Origin: Deefgea piscis
GTDB taxonomy: Bacteria; Pseudomonadota; Gammaproteobacteria; Burkholderiales; Chitinibacteraceae
Direction of reading: 5' to 3'
NCBI RefSeq assembly: GCF_019665785.1
Contig: NZ_CP081149.1
Span: 1,302,001 to 1,366,000, forward strand
DNA length: 64,000 nt
In this document: one piece after another, positions 55,201-62,703 of the stretch
Layout of the letters: the number at the start of each line of letters is the position of its first letter
Numbering within the stretch: the first letter of the stretch is position 1
Notes under the pieces: model-generated
The model's input: only the letters and a program-made list of their open reading frames with translations
Told to the model about the DNA's origin: nothing
Database searches by the model: none
Program-made: the position numbers and the translations under genes

Positions 55201-56548
55201 GGATTTTTCAACGAAAATTCAAGAATGCACTGAGGCGCATGAGAGCGCAGAAAAGATAAAGAATAAAATTGCTCATGAAGAGACCGCGGCAAGTACGGCA
55301 TGCCAAATTTTCCAAAAGGAAAATCGCCCAGTTGAGCCACCTACAATCGAAATGCTATCTCTTGACGAAGTAGAACTAGAAAGCTGCTTAGCCACCACAA
55401 ACAGGAAACAAACTGAAGCTGCTCAGGCTGCAGTAGATGCACTAACTGCACTAGAAAGTTATAAATTAGCTAGTCAAAATGCAAAAGATAAGGCGCGCAA
55501 TGCAGAACAAGCGGCAGAAAGCCTTCAGGCGGCGCTTGACCTATCTGAGTATCTTGACGTTGATGCTGAAACTCCAGACGAAGCGTTTGTAAAGCAAACA
55601 ACCGAGCTAATCGCCGACTATCAACAAAAGAACAAAAAAACTGTGAGCACACAAACGGCAGCTTTAAAAGCTTTCGATTTCCTCAAGTCTGAAGCATCTA
55701 CCCCAGCACTACAGGAAGTTGAACCGGACATTGCTAGCCAGCTTTTACAGAATGAGTTTGAAGCTGCATGCATGGATAGCACACGCCATCTTGAAGGACT
55801 TGATGACCGCATTGGCACAACACAATCGAGCCTAGATGGTATGCAGGGAGATTTTGACGCATGTCTGGGTGAGCTTCTTAATCTTTCAAGTTCGGCCATT
55901 GCAATGCTTAGCTCGGCATGTGCGAACAAGCGCATACCTGCTAATGCGCCTTACGTGGGTGGAAAACTTATCCTAAAAATGCGTGCACGCTTCAATGAGC
56001 TTGGCAACGACCTGCGGAGACAGCATCTTGGTAACTATCTTGATAGTCTAATTGATTCGAAAATTGTTCCAGCAAAAGGAGCTGAGCTTATCGCTGATGC
56101 TGTGCTACGCATTCACGGCAAGCCATTGGGCTTACAAATGCTAAAAATGGTTCCAGACGAAGCGCTTCAATATGTCGCAGTGGATAAAATCCAAAATTCT
56201 GGCGGTGAAGGTGTTGTAATGGCTATGTTCCTCTATATGCTAATTAATCAGTTACGAGCTGAGACACAAGCGAAACTCAAGAAAGTCGGTGGTGGGCCAC
56301 TCATATTAGATAACCCGTTTGCCAAAGCGACAACACCAACCCTGTGGCAAGCTCAAAGATTGCTAGCTCAGGCCATGGATGTTCAGCTTATTTTCGCTAC
56401 GGCGCTTCCTGACTACAACACTGTGGGCGAATTCAGTCGTTTTGTTCGGTTGAGAAAAGCTGGCAAGAATACTAAAACTGGGCGTTGGCACCTTGAAGCC
56501 GTCGACTTCAAACTCAAAGAACAACTTGTAATCGAGGCCACAGCATGA
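52217..56548 (+). CDS. jetC: Wadjet JetC-like SMC-type ATPase
   Basis: 1443 residues. Head lobe with Walker A LNLENGGGKTTLLSF (about 39-53), long coiled coils in between (about 270-520 and 730-1200) around a hinge-like region (about 580-720), and a C-terminal head lobe with the ABC signature NSGGEGVVMAM (about 1327) and Walker B PLILDNPFAKA (about 1362). The residue after the Walker B Asp is Asn, where many SMC ATPases have Glu. The protein is longer than the JetC of the well-studied type I systems (about 1100), so I think of type III, unverified. It is the motor that extrudes DNA loops. Confidence 0.92.
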   Translation: MQKISRIYVGGYGIDMAWYDGVTFDLTDPATGEPTDTILNLENGGGKTTLLSFVFSCFDTPVERFLKHIQNKNHRFSQYFSRDGQPGIILIEWVMPPRMAGGKPYYLVIGQAVAVKTGIERDEVERIFFSFEANSALGFQSVPAPKLNYAPVSNMLELSRWIHDAHKLSSDFFQTRVQHDWQQHLREERLIDIDMLKLQVNFSAQEGGIDTGFLNFNSEPEFIRKFFGLTLDDGMAASVRQSVVDVCDKLRRKPHLQKCLTELSRLRTTLLAFKDAALLYSIASDEQDKTRHLGARVKKGLDVLANKFRLEEKEALVKQEEKSELAIEQTNLSKKYTAEITTLKLQQLTRTLDAIIERKYAAEIAADTARDTLFRVNAAKAHSEISALEKRLVELGNNSIAAREQLEPWKDKVEVQGMLLRNALLLAENELHTQLNNVLTTENQAEASLKNIEQQLKDLETAARSLSSEEAALTNAEEAYWSSLNQLINENIIKEGESTSEALARYENIAIEQLKLEKKYNLDAITLKTQGQEARSNAYKAQVHAVTIAADLPQLQKFVAEGESEREKFEQNSILRQVADADTANPDSPILLPELERFILAEERSVAQYEVQLSTLHASRSAITQTGVAGDSCDVNKVVASLHAKGVKSAKPYNIYLADAIPDASTARAIVLSNPSRFLGVSVASSELESAREIAAQNLQLDTPVMVSVNSLEPDTLEANRFVLSADNDAAFNQEAAQELLQQLDERIASIDSLRNAHASRLKEALGIKEQLLAYEKRFGGEILARARMDIERLQQESEAELIQSAIYEEQAKEYEQQAENAMRAKNSCSQAAHTADMHQKTISRFSAQHDASRPARLMRLRCIPNVRLEQDMQRVELTTEQTNVTETKQVAFKLKVELEAKAKERQNERLAVNYWREDIQSAGLQLAQHQTLEELRVFYADAEKVYSTEANQRLGLLQYKEEEAKTNLTQLLQNFAIKFSDLNLDDFAPYLSVLDFSTKIQECTEAHESAEKIKNKIAHEETAASTACQIFQKENRPVEPPTIEMLSLDEVELESCLATTNRKQTEAAQAAVDALTALESYKLASQNAKDKARNAEQAAESLQAALDLSEYLDVDAETPDEAFVKQTTELIADYQQKNKKTVSTQTAALKAFDFLKSEASTPALQEVEPDIASQLLQNEFEAACMDSTRHLEGLDDRIGTTQSSLDGMQGDFDACLGELLNLSSSAIAMLSSACANKRIPANAPYVGGKLILKMRARFNELGNDLRRQHLGNYLDSLIDSKIVPAKGAELIADAVLRIHGKPLGLQMLKMVPDEALQYVAVDKIQNSGGEGVVMAMFLYMLINQLRAETQAKLKKVGGGPLILDNPFAKATTPTLWQAQRLLAQAMDVQLIFATALPDYNTVGEFSRFVRLRKAGKNTKTGRWHLEAVDFKLKEQLVIEATA

Positions 56549-57561
56549 GTGACTCGTTTTTATCAGTCCTAGAGAATGCCTCTCGAAAGCGGATTGTGCT
56601 TGACGATGTTCGGCGCGCGTTCTTTGTCGCTCATCCAGAAACAATTACTGCGCCAAATCGCAACGCTCTTTTACTTGAACGTCTAAGAGAACTTGAAAAA
56701 GCATGCTGTATCAAGCTCCCTGCGGCAGGTAGTTGGGAAAAAGTTGGAAACCCTCCTTTGCCAAAGTGGGTACAAGTAACTGGCATGGAGACTTCAACTC
56801 CTAATTTTGAAGACTATGCCTCGGTCGCATGGGTCCCCGAACTTGGTTTTTGGCCAGAATTGAAACTTCCTGCACTAGAAACCGCACGGTTAATAAATGA
56901 CTACCTACTTAGCCATCGCAATAAATTAAGATTAGTCCCAATTAAAGAGCGCTCGCTAGAGATATTCGGTGATGAAAAACGCCTTGATTCGTTACGTACC
57001 AGCGGTAGTGCTACCCTTTTTGGAGGTCGCCTTCCTTTATCTGTCTTGGGCGCCTTTGTCGTACCATCACCATTACCATACCGCATGAGCAACGTAGTCG
57101 GAGCACCTGTATTAATCGTCGAAAATCACAACAGCTTTTGGAGTTTCGGTGAATGGAACCAACATGCTAAGCGCTATTCAGCTGTAGTTTATGGTTCAGG
57201 CAAAGCTTTTCAGGGAAGTGGTAATGCACTTGAGCAGGTGCTTATTGAAGTTGGCGGTGTAAGTGCTCAGTATCTAGGGGACCTAGACCCTGCTGGAGTT
57301 CGTATACCAATAGAATTTAATCGCACTCGTTCATCCGTTAGCTCCATGGTTGCACCTGCAATTGAACTTTATCGCTGGCTACTTGAAAACGGACACAAAC
57401 GCGTATTATGCGAACAGCATAACGGGCTGAGGTCCTTAGCAGAAGAATGGTTAGGGAATGAGCTTGGCGCAGAGCTTAGCGAATTATGGATATCTGGACA
57501 TTGGATTCCTCAGGAAGCCCTCGGATTTGAAAGATTAATGGCGACACCAATGCAATTTTAA
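56545..57561 (+). CDS. jetD: Wadjet JetD-like Toprim nuclease
   Basis: 338 residues. The C-terminal half is a Toprim-like domain of the JetD/MksG family (DUF2220): VLIVENHNSFWSFG (Glu, about 190) and AQYLGDLDPAGVRI (Asp-x-Asp, about 245). In studied systems JetD, related to topoisomerase VI A subunits, cuts the plasmid held by the SMC motor. The N-terminal half (about 1-150) should dock on the complex. Its start overlaps the jetC stop (ATGA), completing a fully coupled four-gene operon. Confidence 0.92.
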   Translation: MSDSFLSVLENASRKRIVLDDVRRAFFVAHPETITAPNRNALLLERLRELEKACCIKLPAAGSWEKVGNPPLPKWVQVTGMETSTPNFEDYASVAWVPELGFWPELKLPALETARLINDYLLSHRNKLRLVPIKERSLEIFGDEKRLDSLRTSGSATLFGGRLPLSVLGAFVVPSPLPYRMSNVVGAPVLIVENHNSFWSFGEWNQHAKRYSAVVYGSGKAFQGSGNALEQVLIEVGGVSAQYLGDLDPAGVRIPIEFNRTRSSVSSMVAPAIELYRWLLENGHKRVLCEQHNGLRSLAEEWLGNELGAELSELWISGHWIPQEALGFERLMATPMQF

Positions 57562-57712
57562 CGCAGAGGCTGAATTGCAATTGACCCAAGCTACTGAAAA
57601 TGATGGTTTGTACTTCAGATGTATATATCTGAGCGTCGGTATTGAGGTCAATTACACATCGGTGACAACAGCTATTGCTTTATTGGTGATTCGTTTTCCA
57701 ATAAATATTCAT

Positions 57713-58888
57713 TCACGTGTTAATTTTCTGTGCTTTTCGAGGACGCCCTCCAACTTGCCGAGCTGAAAATTCGGAGCGTCGAAAAAACTCAAGCTGCTTG
57801 TGCGTTTCAGGAAGTGATGCACGATGGTGTCGAACGGTTTCTAAGATTTTTAGGTCGATGAGCAGTTGCTTTACAGTCAATCTGTTGCCTGGCTTCAGTT
57901 GAAGCTGATATTTTTTGATAGCTTCAGCAAACTGACTGTCAATTGCCGGAAAATTTAATTCCTTTGGTCCTGGAGGCTTAGTATGGACAATGGCGGGAGT
58001 TGGGCCGTATTTTAGAAAAACATTCATCAAAATATGCTTTGCAGTCACATCAGATGTCTCACTTTGTCGCAACAAACAAGCAACCCACGACTGACTTTCA
58101 CTTCTCAATGGCAGTTTTAATGATGCTAAAACGCTTGAGCCATAGAATCTTTCAAACTCTCGTGATAGGGCACATGCAGCAAGTCCAGAACCCTGAACAG
58201 GAAAGCCTCTCTCGATAGCTCGCGCACGATAATAGCTTTGCCATTCTTGAGGCGACTTTCGTACTTCAGAGTCAAAAATTTTGAGTGAAAAATTCTCTAC
58301 TATTTGTTGGAGATATTCGGGAAAGATAGCTTTCATATATTCTCCATCAAATTGTGATGGCAACTGCGAAGTTGATATTCCCGACCGTTTTAATGAAACA
58401 AATTTTAATAATTGTTGATGCTTAGCACACACTGTGATGAACGGAATATTGTGCTTACGATGCCAGAAGTCTTCGCCAAATTCATGCTTATCTTCTTTGA
58501 TGCATTCTTCGCAGTAGCGAAGCATTACACCACCAATAGCTGCTGAGTGTGACAATGCAGATGCCATCTGTTGATTGCTAATCAGACCCAAAGCTAGCCG
58601 TTTTATAGTTTCGGGAGAGTCGAAAGCTGTGACATATGAAAAAGGAGTATGTCGGTATAGTAGTATTTCTGAAGGTATGGATAAGGCATTTGCGAGCGGC
58701 GCGAGCGGGGAGTGAAAGAAAAGTGGCCATTTGCTTTTTGGCAAATAGCTGAGCATGCTATGAAGCTTTTTGACGGACACCCCTAAATGATGGCCAATCC
58801 GAATAAATAGACTTCCGATAAGCTCATCGGGATAAGGACCAGGTAAGTAATAGAATTTCGTTGGAAACTCAGCATCACAACGAATCAT
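57713..58888 (-). CDS. tniQ: TniQ/TnsD-type target-site protein
   Basis: 391 residues. TniQ-type N-terminus (LPGPYPDELIGSLFIRIGHHLG, about 15-36) and a zinc finger at about 126-157: Cys126, Cys129, His146, Cys154, His157 (RYCEECIKED ... HRKHNIPFITVCAKHQ). The C-terminal half contains a helical part and ends in a basic tail (RRSEFSARQVGGRPRKAQKI). In Tn7, TnsD binds the attachment site and recruits TnsC. It is the most distal gene of the leftward tns operon and the border to the cargo. It may be responsible for the comEC target, which is inference. Confidence 0.9.
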   Translation of the reverse strand: MIRCDAEFPTKFYYLPGPYPDELIGSLFIRIGHHLGVSVKKLHSMLSYLPKSKWPLFFHSPLAPLANALSIPSEILLYRHTPFSYVTAFDSPETIKRLALGLISNQQMASALSHSAAIGGVMLRYCEECIKEDKHEFGEDFWHRKHNIPFITVCAKHQQLLKFVSLKRSGISTSQLPSQFDGEYMKAIFPEYLQQIVENFSLKIFDSEVRKSPQEWQSYYRARAIERGFPVQGSGLAACALSREFERFYGSSVLASLKLPLRSESQSWVACLLRQSETSDVTAKHILMNVFLKYGPTPAIVHTKPPGPKELNFPAIDSQFAEAIKKYQLQLKPGNRLTVKQLLIDLKILETVRHHRASLPETHKQLEFFRRSEFSARQVGGRPRKAQKINT

Positions 58889-58967
58889 ACTAACCCCCTT
58901 GCTTACAAGCTAAAACCTTATATTCAATAGATTTATAGCATCTGAGCAATGAGGGTAAAAAATAAAA

Positions 58968-59987
58968 TCATGGAGCAGAACGCAACAGCCGTAACTCCTG
59001 AAGTAATTCGTGCCAACGGCCATCCTCTTCCATGCGACGTGATGTTCTGATTACAATCGGAAAACTGAGTCCGTCATTAAAATCTAATTTTCTCCAAGAA
59101 ATTCCAGTACCGCGTTTTGTTAAAATTAGGTCAATAATTTTACGCTGACTATGTTTCGAGTAATTACGCTTTTCACATATTCCCCTCACAATTTCCCACT
59201 CTGCATCTGAAAGCTTCCAAATTCCATTACGACTTGGGACTGATGTGTCTGATGCGGAGAATTTTTTCCAGTTAGAAGCCAGGCTCTCATGAAGCACTAT
59301 GCTTGCTGGATGAGCCGAAGCAAACTCAAAAGGGGGTTCAGTAGCTGTAAGTGACATCACTGTCATGTCAGTAACGATGCAACTGTTTTCGTATTCGACA
59401 TAGTGCAAGATTGAAGTCACCGATGCCGCTGGTAGCTTCAAGTCAAGACGACCGACACACGCAAATTGATAAATGCTGTGCCACATTGCGCGTGCACTAG
59501 GGAAACAATGCATCCAACAAAATGCGGCCAAAATACCCGGACTGATTCCACGCAGACTTCCAAAAAGTCGCTGAAGTGGAATAAAAAAACCTGAGCTAGG
59601 TCTGTCTTCTTCTAGCAGTGGTAATGATATTTGGTCCAACCCTGCCGGCTGGAATACATATGAGTTCAAATGCTTTATTGGTCGGATAAGTGCTTTTATT
59701 AGCACTTGAGCAGGAATTAGGAATATTTGCTCATCAATCGTGCATTCGTAAACTTGGTGTTGGTCAGCAGGGTGAAAGTCGATGAGACCTAACACATTCC
59801 AAGTGTTGATGCCGGTGACGGGTTGCCAATCTTGAAAATGTGTATTAATCCGTGTTCTTTTGGTTTTTCCTTCAAAAAATCCATTCGATAAATTACTCAT
59901 CGACTCTTGATATTTTCGTCCATCTTTATTTATTTTGTTTAAAACAAATCCGTCAGCACTTCTGGAAATACTATCAATCCAATTCAT
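58968..59987 (-). CDS. Tn7-like accessory protein with IS5-type (DUF4096-like) C-terminus
   Basis: 339 residues, not TnsE-sized. The N-terminal 240 residues match no family I know. The C-terminal 75 residues (about 255-330: WKLSDAEWEIVRGICEKR ... RKIIDLILTKRGTGISWRKL ... RRMEEDGRWHELLQEL) follow the helix-turn-helix domain at the front of IS4/IS5-type transposases (LTDEQW, RTGxxWRDLP, W-x-RLL). There is no DDE core, so only DNA binding is kept. It lies between tniQ and tnsC genes, so a role in target or end recognition is likely. The start at 59987 is ATG. Confidence 0.7.
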   Translation of the reverse strand: MNWIDSISRSADGFVLNKINKDGRKYQESMSNLSNGFFEGKTKRTRINTHFQDWQPVTGINTWNVLGLIDFHPADQHQVYECTIDEQIFLIPAQVLIKALIRPIKHLNSYVFQPAGLDQISLPLLEEDRPSSGFFIPLQRLFGSLRGISPGILAAFCWMHCFPSARAMWHSIYQFACVGRLDLKLPAASVTSILHYVEYENSCIVTDMTVMSLTATEPPFEFASAHPASIVLHESLASNWKKFSASDTSVPSRNGIWKLSDAEWEIVRGICEKRNYSKHSQRKIIDLILTKRGTGISWRKLDFNDGLSFPIVIRTSRRMEEDGRWHELLQELRLLRSAP

Positions 59988-60252
59988 GGCAAAGAAATAA
60001 CACTTAAGTAGATGTTATCGTATAGTGTTATTTCAGTTGCATGATGAATGGTTGTACCAATTAATCCGTAGCTAACTAGTTAATTTCGAATCATCAGGTA
60101 GTTAGACATGATTGTTCAAAACATAGTCTTATGCCTGCACAGTTGATTGCACTTGATTGACAGCAGATTCTTGATGGTTGAATACTAAAATTGCATGGAG
60201 TTAGGGCGTATGCATGTGGAAATAGAAACCCATGAGCCGTTGCTTTGGCTAA
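59988..60252. other. Gap in the tns region
   Basis: No gene seen. It probably holds the promoter for the two genes to its left. Confidence 0.4.
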
Positions 60253-60897
60253 CTAGCGGCACAGTTTATCGCACGGTATGCCGTCACCATCGCCATCTAT
60301 TGTTCTGACGCCGCATTGCTGCAAATAAAACTTTGCTTCGTCACAAGAAGCCATTTCTTTGCAGTAGCGTTTAGACCCACAATTCCCTGCGTTCGCCGAA
60401 TTTGTTTGGTTAACGTTAACCGACTGGCCCGTTTTTTTGCCGTGCCTAAATTCCCAAGGTGGAGTTGCTACCATATCTGCCCATAGACCCGTCCGTGAGG
60501 TTTTGGCGCGAAGCTCTGCGTCTCTGTAAGTCGAGTCACGTCCGTATTGGACATAGAACCACGCCATTCCACGTTTTATTTGTTCTAGGTTGGCGTCAAT
60601 TCCATTGACGATGATTTTGCCAACAGTGCGCCCATAGCGGTCTTTGGTTTCTACTTCAACGCTCACGGCCTTGCCGTATATTAAATCAGAAAGGGATTGT
60701 TTGGACTTTGCCCCAAATGCTTGCGCTTTTTCTGGTGCGTCGATTTGTGCCAAGCGAATTTTAACTGACTTGTTCGCGGTGGTGAGTAGTGTGGCTGTAT
60801 CACCATCACTTACACCTACAATGCGACCAGACAGTGTTTCAGCAAATGACTGAGTGAAACATAGGGATAGAACTAAAACTAGGACAAGTTTTGACAT
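60253..60897 (-). CDS. Secreted thermonuclease with Excalibur calcium-binding tail
   Basis: 214 residues. Signal peptide MSKLVLVLVLSLCFTQSFA, so exported. Staphylococcal-nuclease-like domain at about 20-145: VSDGDTATLL (Asp pair), IRLAQIDAPE (Arg, Asp), KDRYGRTVGKI (Arg) and TGLWAD. C-terminal Excalibur domain (about 170-214) with four cysteines and the calcium-loop-like DGDGDGIPCDKLC. It degrades DNA/RNA outside the cytoplasm. The ATG at 60897 gives the signal peptide; the frame extends 58 codons upstream without sense. Its place inside the transposition operon is unusual. Confidence 0.92.
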   Translation of the reverse strand: MSKLVLVLVLSLCFTQSFAETLSGRIVGVSDGDTATLLTTANKSVKIRLAQIDAPEKAQAFGAKSKQSLSDLIYGKAVSVEVETKDRYGRTVGKIIVNGIDANLEQIKRGMAWFYVQYGRDSTYRDAELRAKTSRTGLWADMVATPPWEFRHGKKTGQSVNVNQTNSANAGNCGSKRYCKEMASCDEAKFYLQQCGVRTIDGDGDGIPCDKLCR

Positions 60898-61094
60898 ATT
60901 TATCATTCTTAAGATATGAGGCGATGCTAAATTTGAACACTGAAGCTTGGGGCATAAAACTTCAGACAAGTGTTGCTTGGGCAGAGCGCTTTCGATAAGT
61001 TTGGGTTGCTCAATTGAATAAGAATTTGCAGTAGGCGATTTTTTCACGAGAAGAGGTAAATAATGGGGCATAGCCCCATTATTTACTTTGGTAC

Positions 61095-62702
61095 TTAGAT
61101 ATTCAGAATATTATCTAAATCGGGCAATATTCTCAGCGTCTTCAAACGTTCAAAATGATTGGTACCTGCGACATCAGGATTATGCGCATTTCTGAAATCG
61201 CCGATTGGATATGACTTAATGAGCTCAGGCGCATCCTTTGTATTTTTGCGTCGGCTTATGGCACGCCCGGAGCTGCCGCGCGTAACCGCTTTGCTAACAG
61301 CTTCAAGAACGTTGGTTGAGTTAGCAACTTCATTAGAACTGGCAATAATTTCAGCATTTTTAGCATCAAAGCCAAGTCCCATTAGAGTATCACTAACTTC
61401 AGTTTGAAAAGATTCATCTGCTGGAGTAATCGTAGCTGCACGAATCGTGTGGCCCGAAAATGTAGACCCGATATCTGACATCATCGAATTTAAGCTTAAT
61501 GGCGCAATGTCTTGACAACGTTCTAGTGCCCGACGGTCTTTGCTACGCAAAGCTTCAATCATAGGCTGAATCATCGACATATCTTTGCACGCAACGTCAT
61601 CAATTAGCACTGAACTCAACGTTTCTGAGCCATCTTGAATCGCCCGCGCTTGGCTCAATGCGAAGAGCTTAATCGCGACATCGATAATGCCTTGCGAGTG
61701 AAAATACATCAGGTCGGCTAGCTGCGAGGTGATTTGAAGGGGTTCTTTAACCCATTGATAGCGCCATAGAATTCGAATAAAGTCTTCCCATTCAGATGGT
61801 GTTTCATGCCCCCCACGAACAAGTGAATCCCAGAATACAGAGCCCATTCCAGTTGAACGACGCGCCTGCCGAAAATCCAGGCTGAGAAGATTTTTAGCTT
61901 TATTCGTACCGACAAAAATAATTGGTACTCCAAGTTCGTTGCTTGCAGAAACTAATAACGTCATTAATGCTTGTCGATTTTTCGGGGAATTTTCTAAGTT
62001 CTGAATTTCATCGACAATCAGAACGCCGACGCCATGCATGTGAATTAAACGTGCAGCGTGATTCATTAGTGTCTCAGCGCCAGAGCGCGTATTGCCTCCG
62101 TAAGTTTTTCCATAATTTGCATCGGGAAACAGGTTGTCGAGTTTCCGAAAAATTGACTCAGCCAAACCTTTTACACTCGCTCCATCATATGGCGTTTCGA
62201 CCATCAAATATGGCACTTGATAAAAATTGAGCTCGGGATGAAAAATAACTTCAGGATAACGAGCCAATATACGCTTAATTGTTGTGGTTTTCCCCATGCC
62301 GGGCATTCCCAAAAACGCAGCAGAAAGTTGAGCAGTTATTTGTCCCGCACTTTGACTGAAGCTTTGACCAGCTTGTTGCAAATCATATATCTTTCGTAGT
62401 TTTGCATTAAATTCAGCCGTTCGTGGTGCCCTGCCAACGTATCCTTGTTTTATTAGCATTTCTATGGCCTGTGCCAGTTGAACATGGCGATTGAGCGGCA
62501 TCATAAAGCTACCTAATTGCCCCAGCATCTGCATACGTTCTGCAATCGTCCATTCGCGTTGTTGAACGTCAAATTCTGGAACACATAGTAGTGATTTGAG
62601 AAACTCACGTTCATCTATTGTGGGGGGCAATGCTTCAATTAAAGGATTACCTCGGTATTGCGGAATGCGTTGTTCTAAATATTGTGCCGTTACGTATCGC
62701 AT
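61095..62702 (-). CDS. tnsC: TnsC-type AAA+ transposition regulator
   Basis: 535 residues. Walker A AFLGMPGMGKTTTIKRIL (about 130-146) and Walker B VGVLIVDEIQNLEN (about 225-238), followed by a VGTNKAKNLL sensor region. The long N-terminus (about 1-115) and C-terminus (about 380-535) are of Tn7 TnsC type rather than the shorter TniB. It forms filaments on target DNA and links TniQ to the transposase. One base separates its ATG from the tnsB stop. Confidence 0.93.
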   Translation of the reverse strand: MRYVTAQYLEQRIPQYRGNPLIEALPPTIDEREFLKSLLCVPEFDVQQREWTIAERMQMLGQLGSFMMPLNRHVQLAQAIEMLIKQGYVGRAPRTAEFNAKLRKIYDLQQAGQSFSQSAGQITAQLSAAFLGMPGMGKTTTIKRILARYPEVIFHPELNFYQVPYLMVETPYDGASVKGLAESIFRKLDNLFPDANYGKTYGGNTRSGAETLMNHAARLIHMHGVGVLIVDEIQNLENSPKNRQALMTLLVSASNELGVPIIFVGTNKAKNLLSLDFRQARRSTGMGSVFWDSLVRGGHETPSEWEDFIRILWRYQWVKEPLQITSQLADLMYFHSQGIIDVAIKLFALSQARAIQDGSETLSSVLIDDVACKDMSMIQPMIEALRSKDRRALERCQDIAPLSLNSMMSDIGSTFSGHTIRAATITPADESFQTEVSDTLMGLGFDAKNAEIIASSNEVANSTNVLEAVSKAVTRGSSGRAISRRKNTKDAPELIKSYPIGDFRNAHNPDVAGTNHFERLKTLRILPDLDNILNI

Positions 62703-62703
62703 A

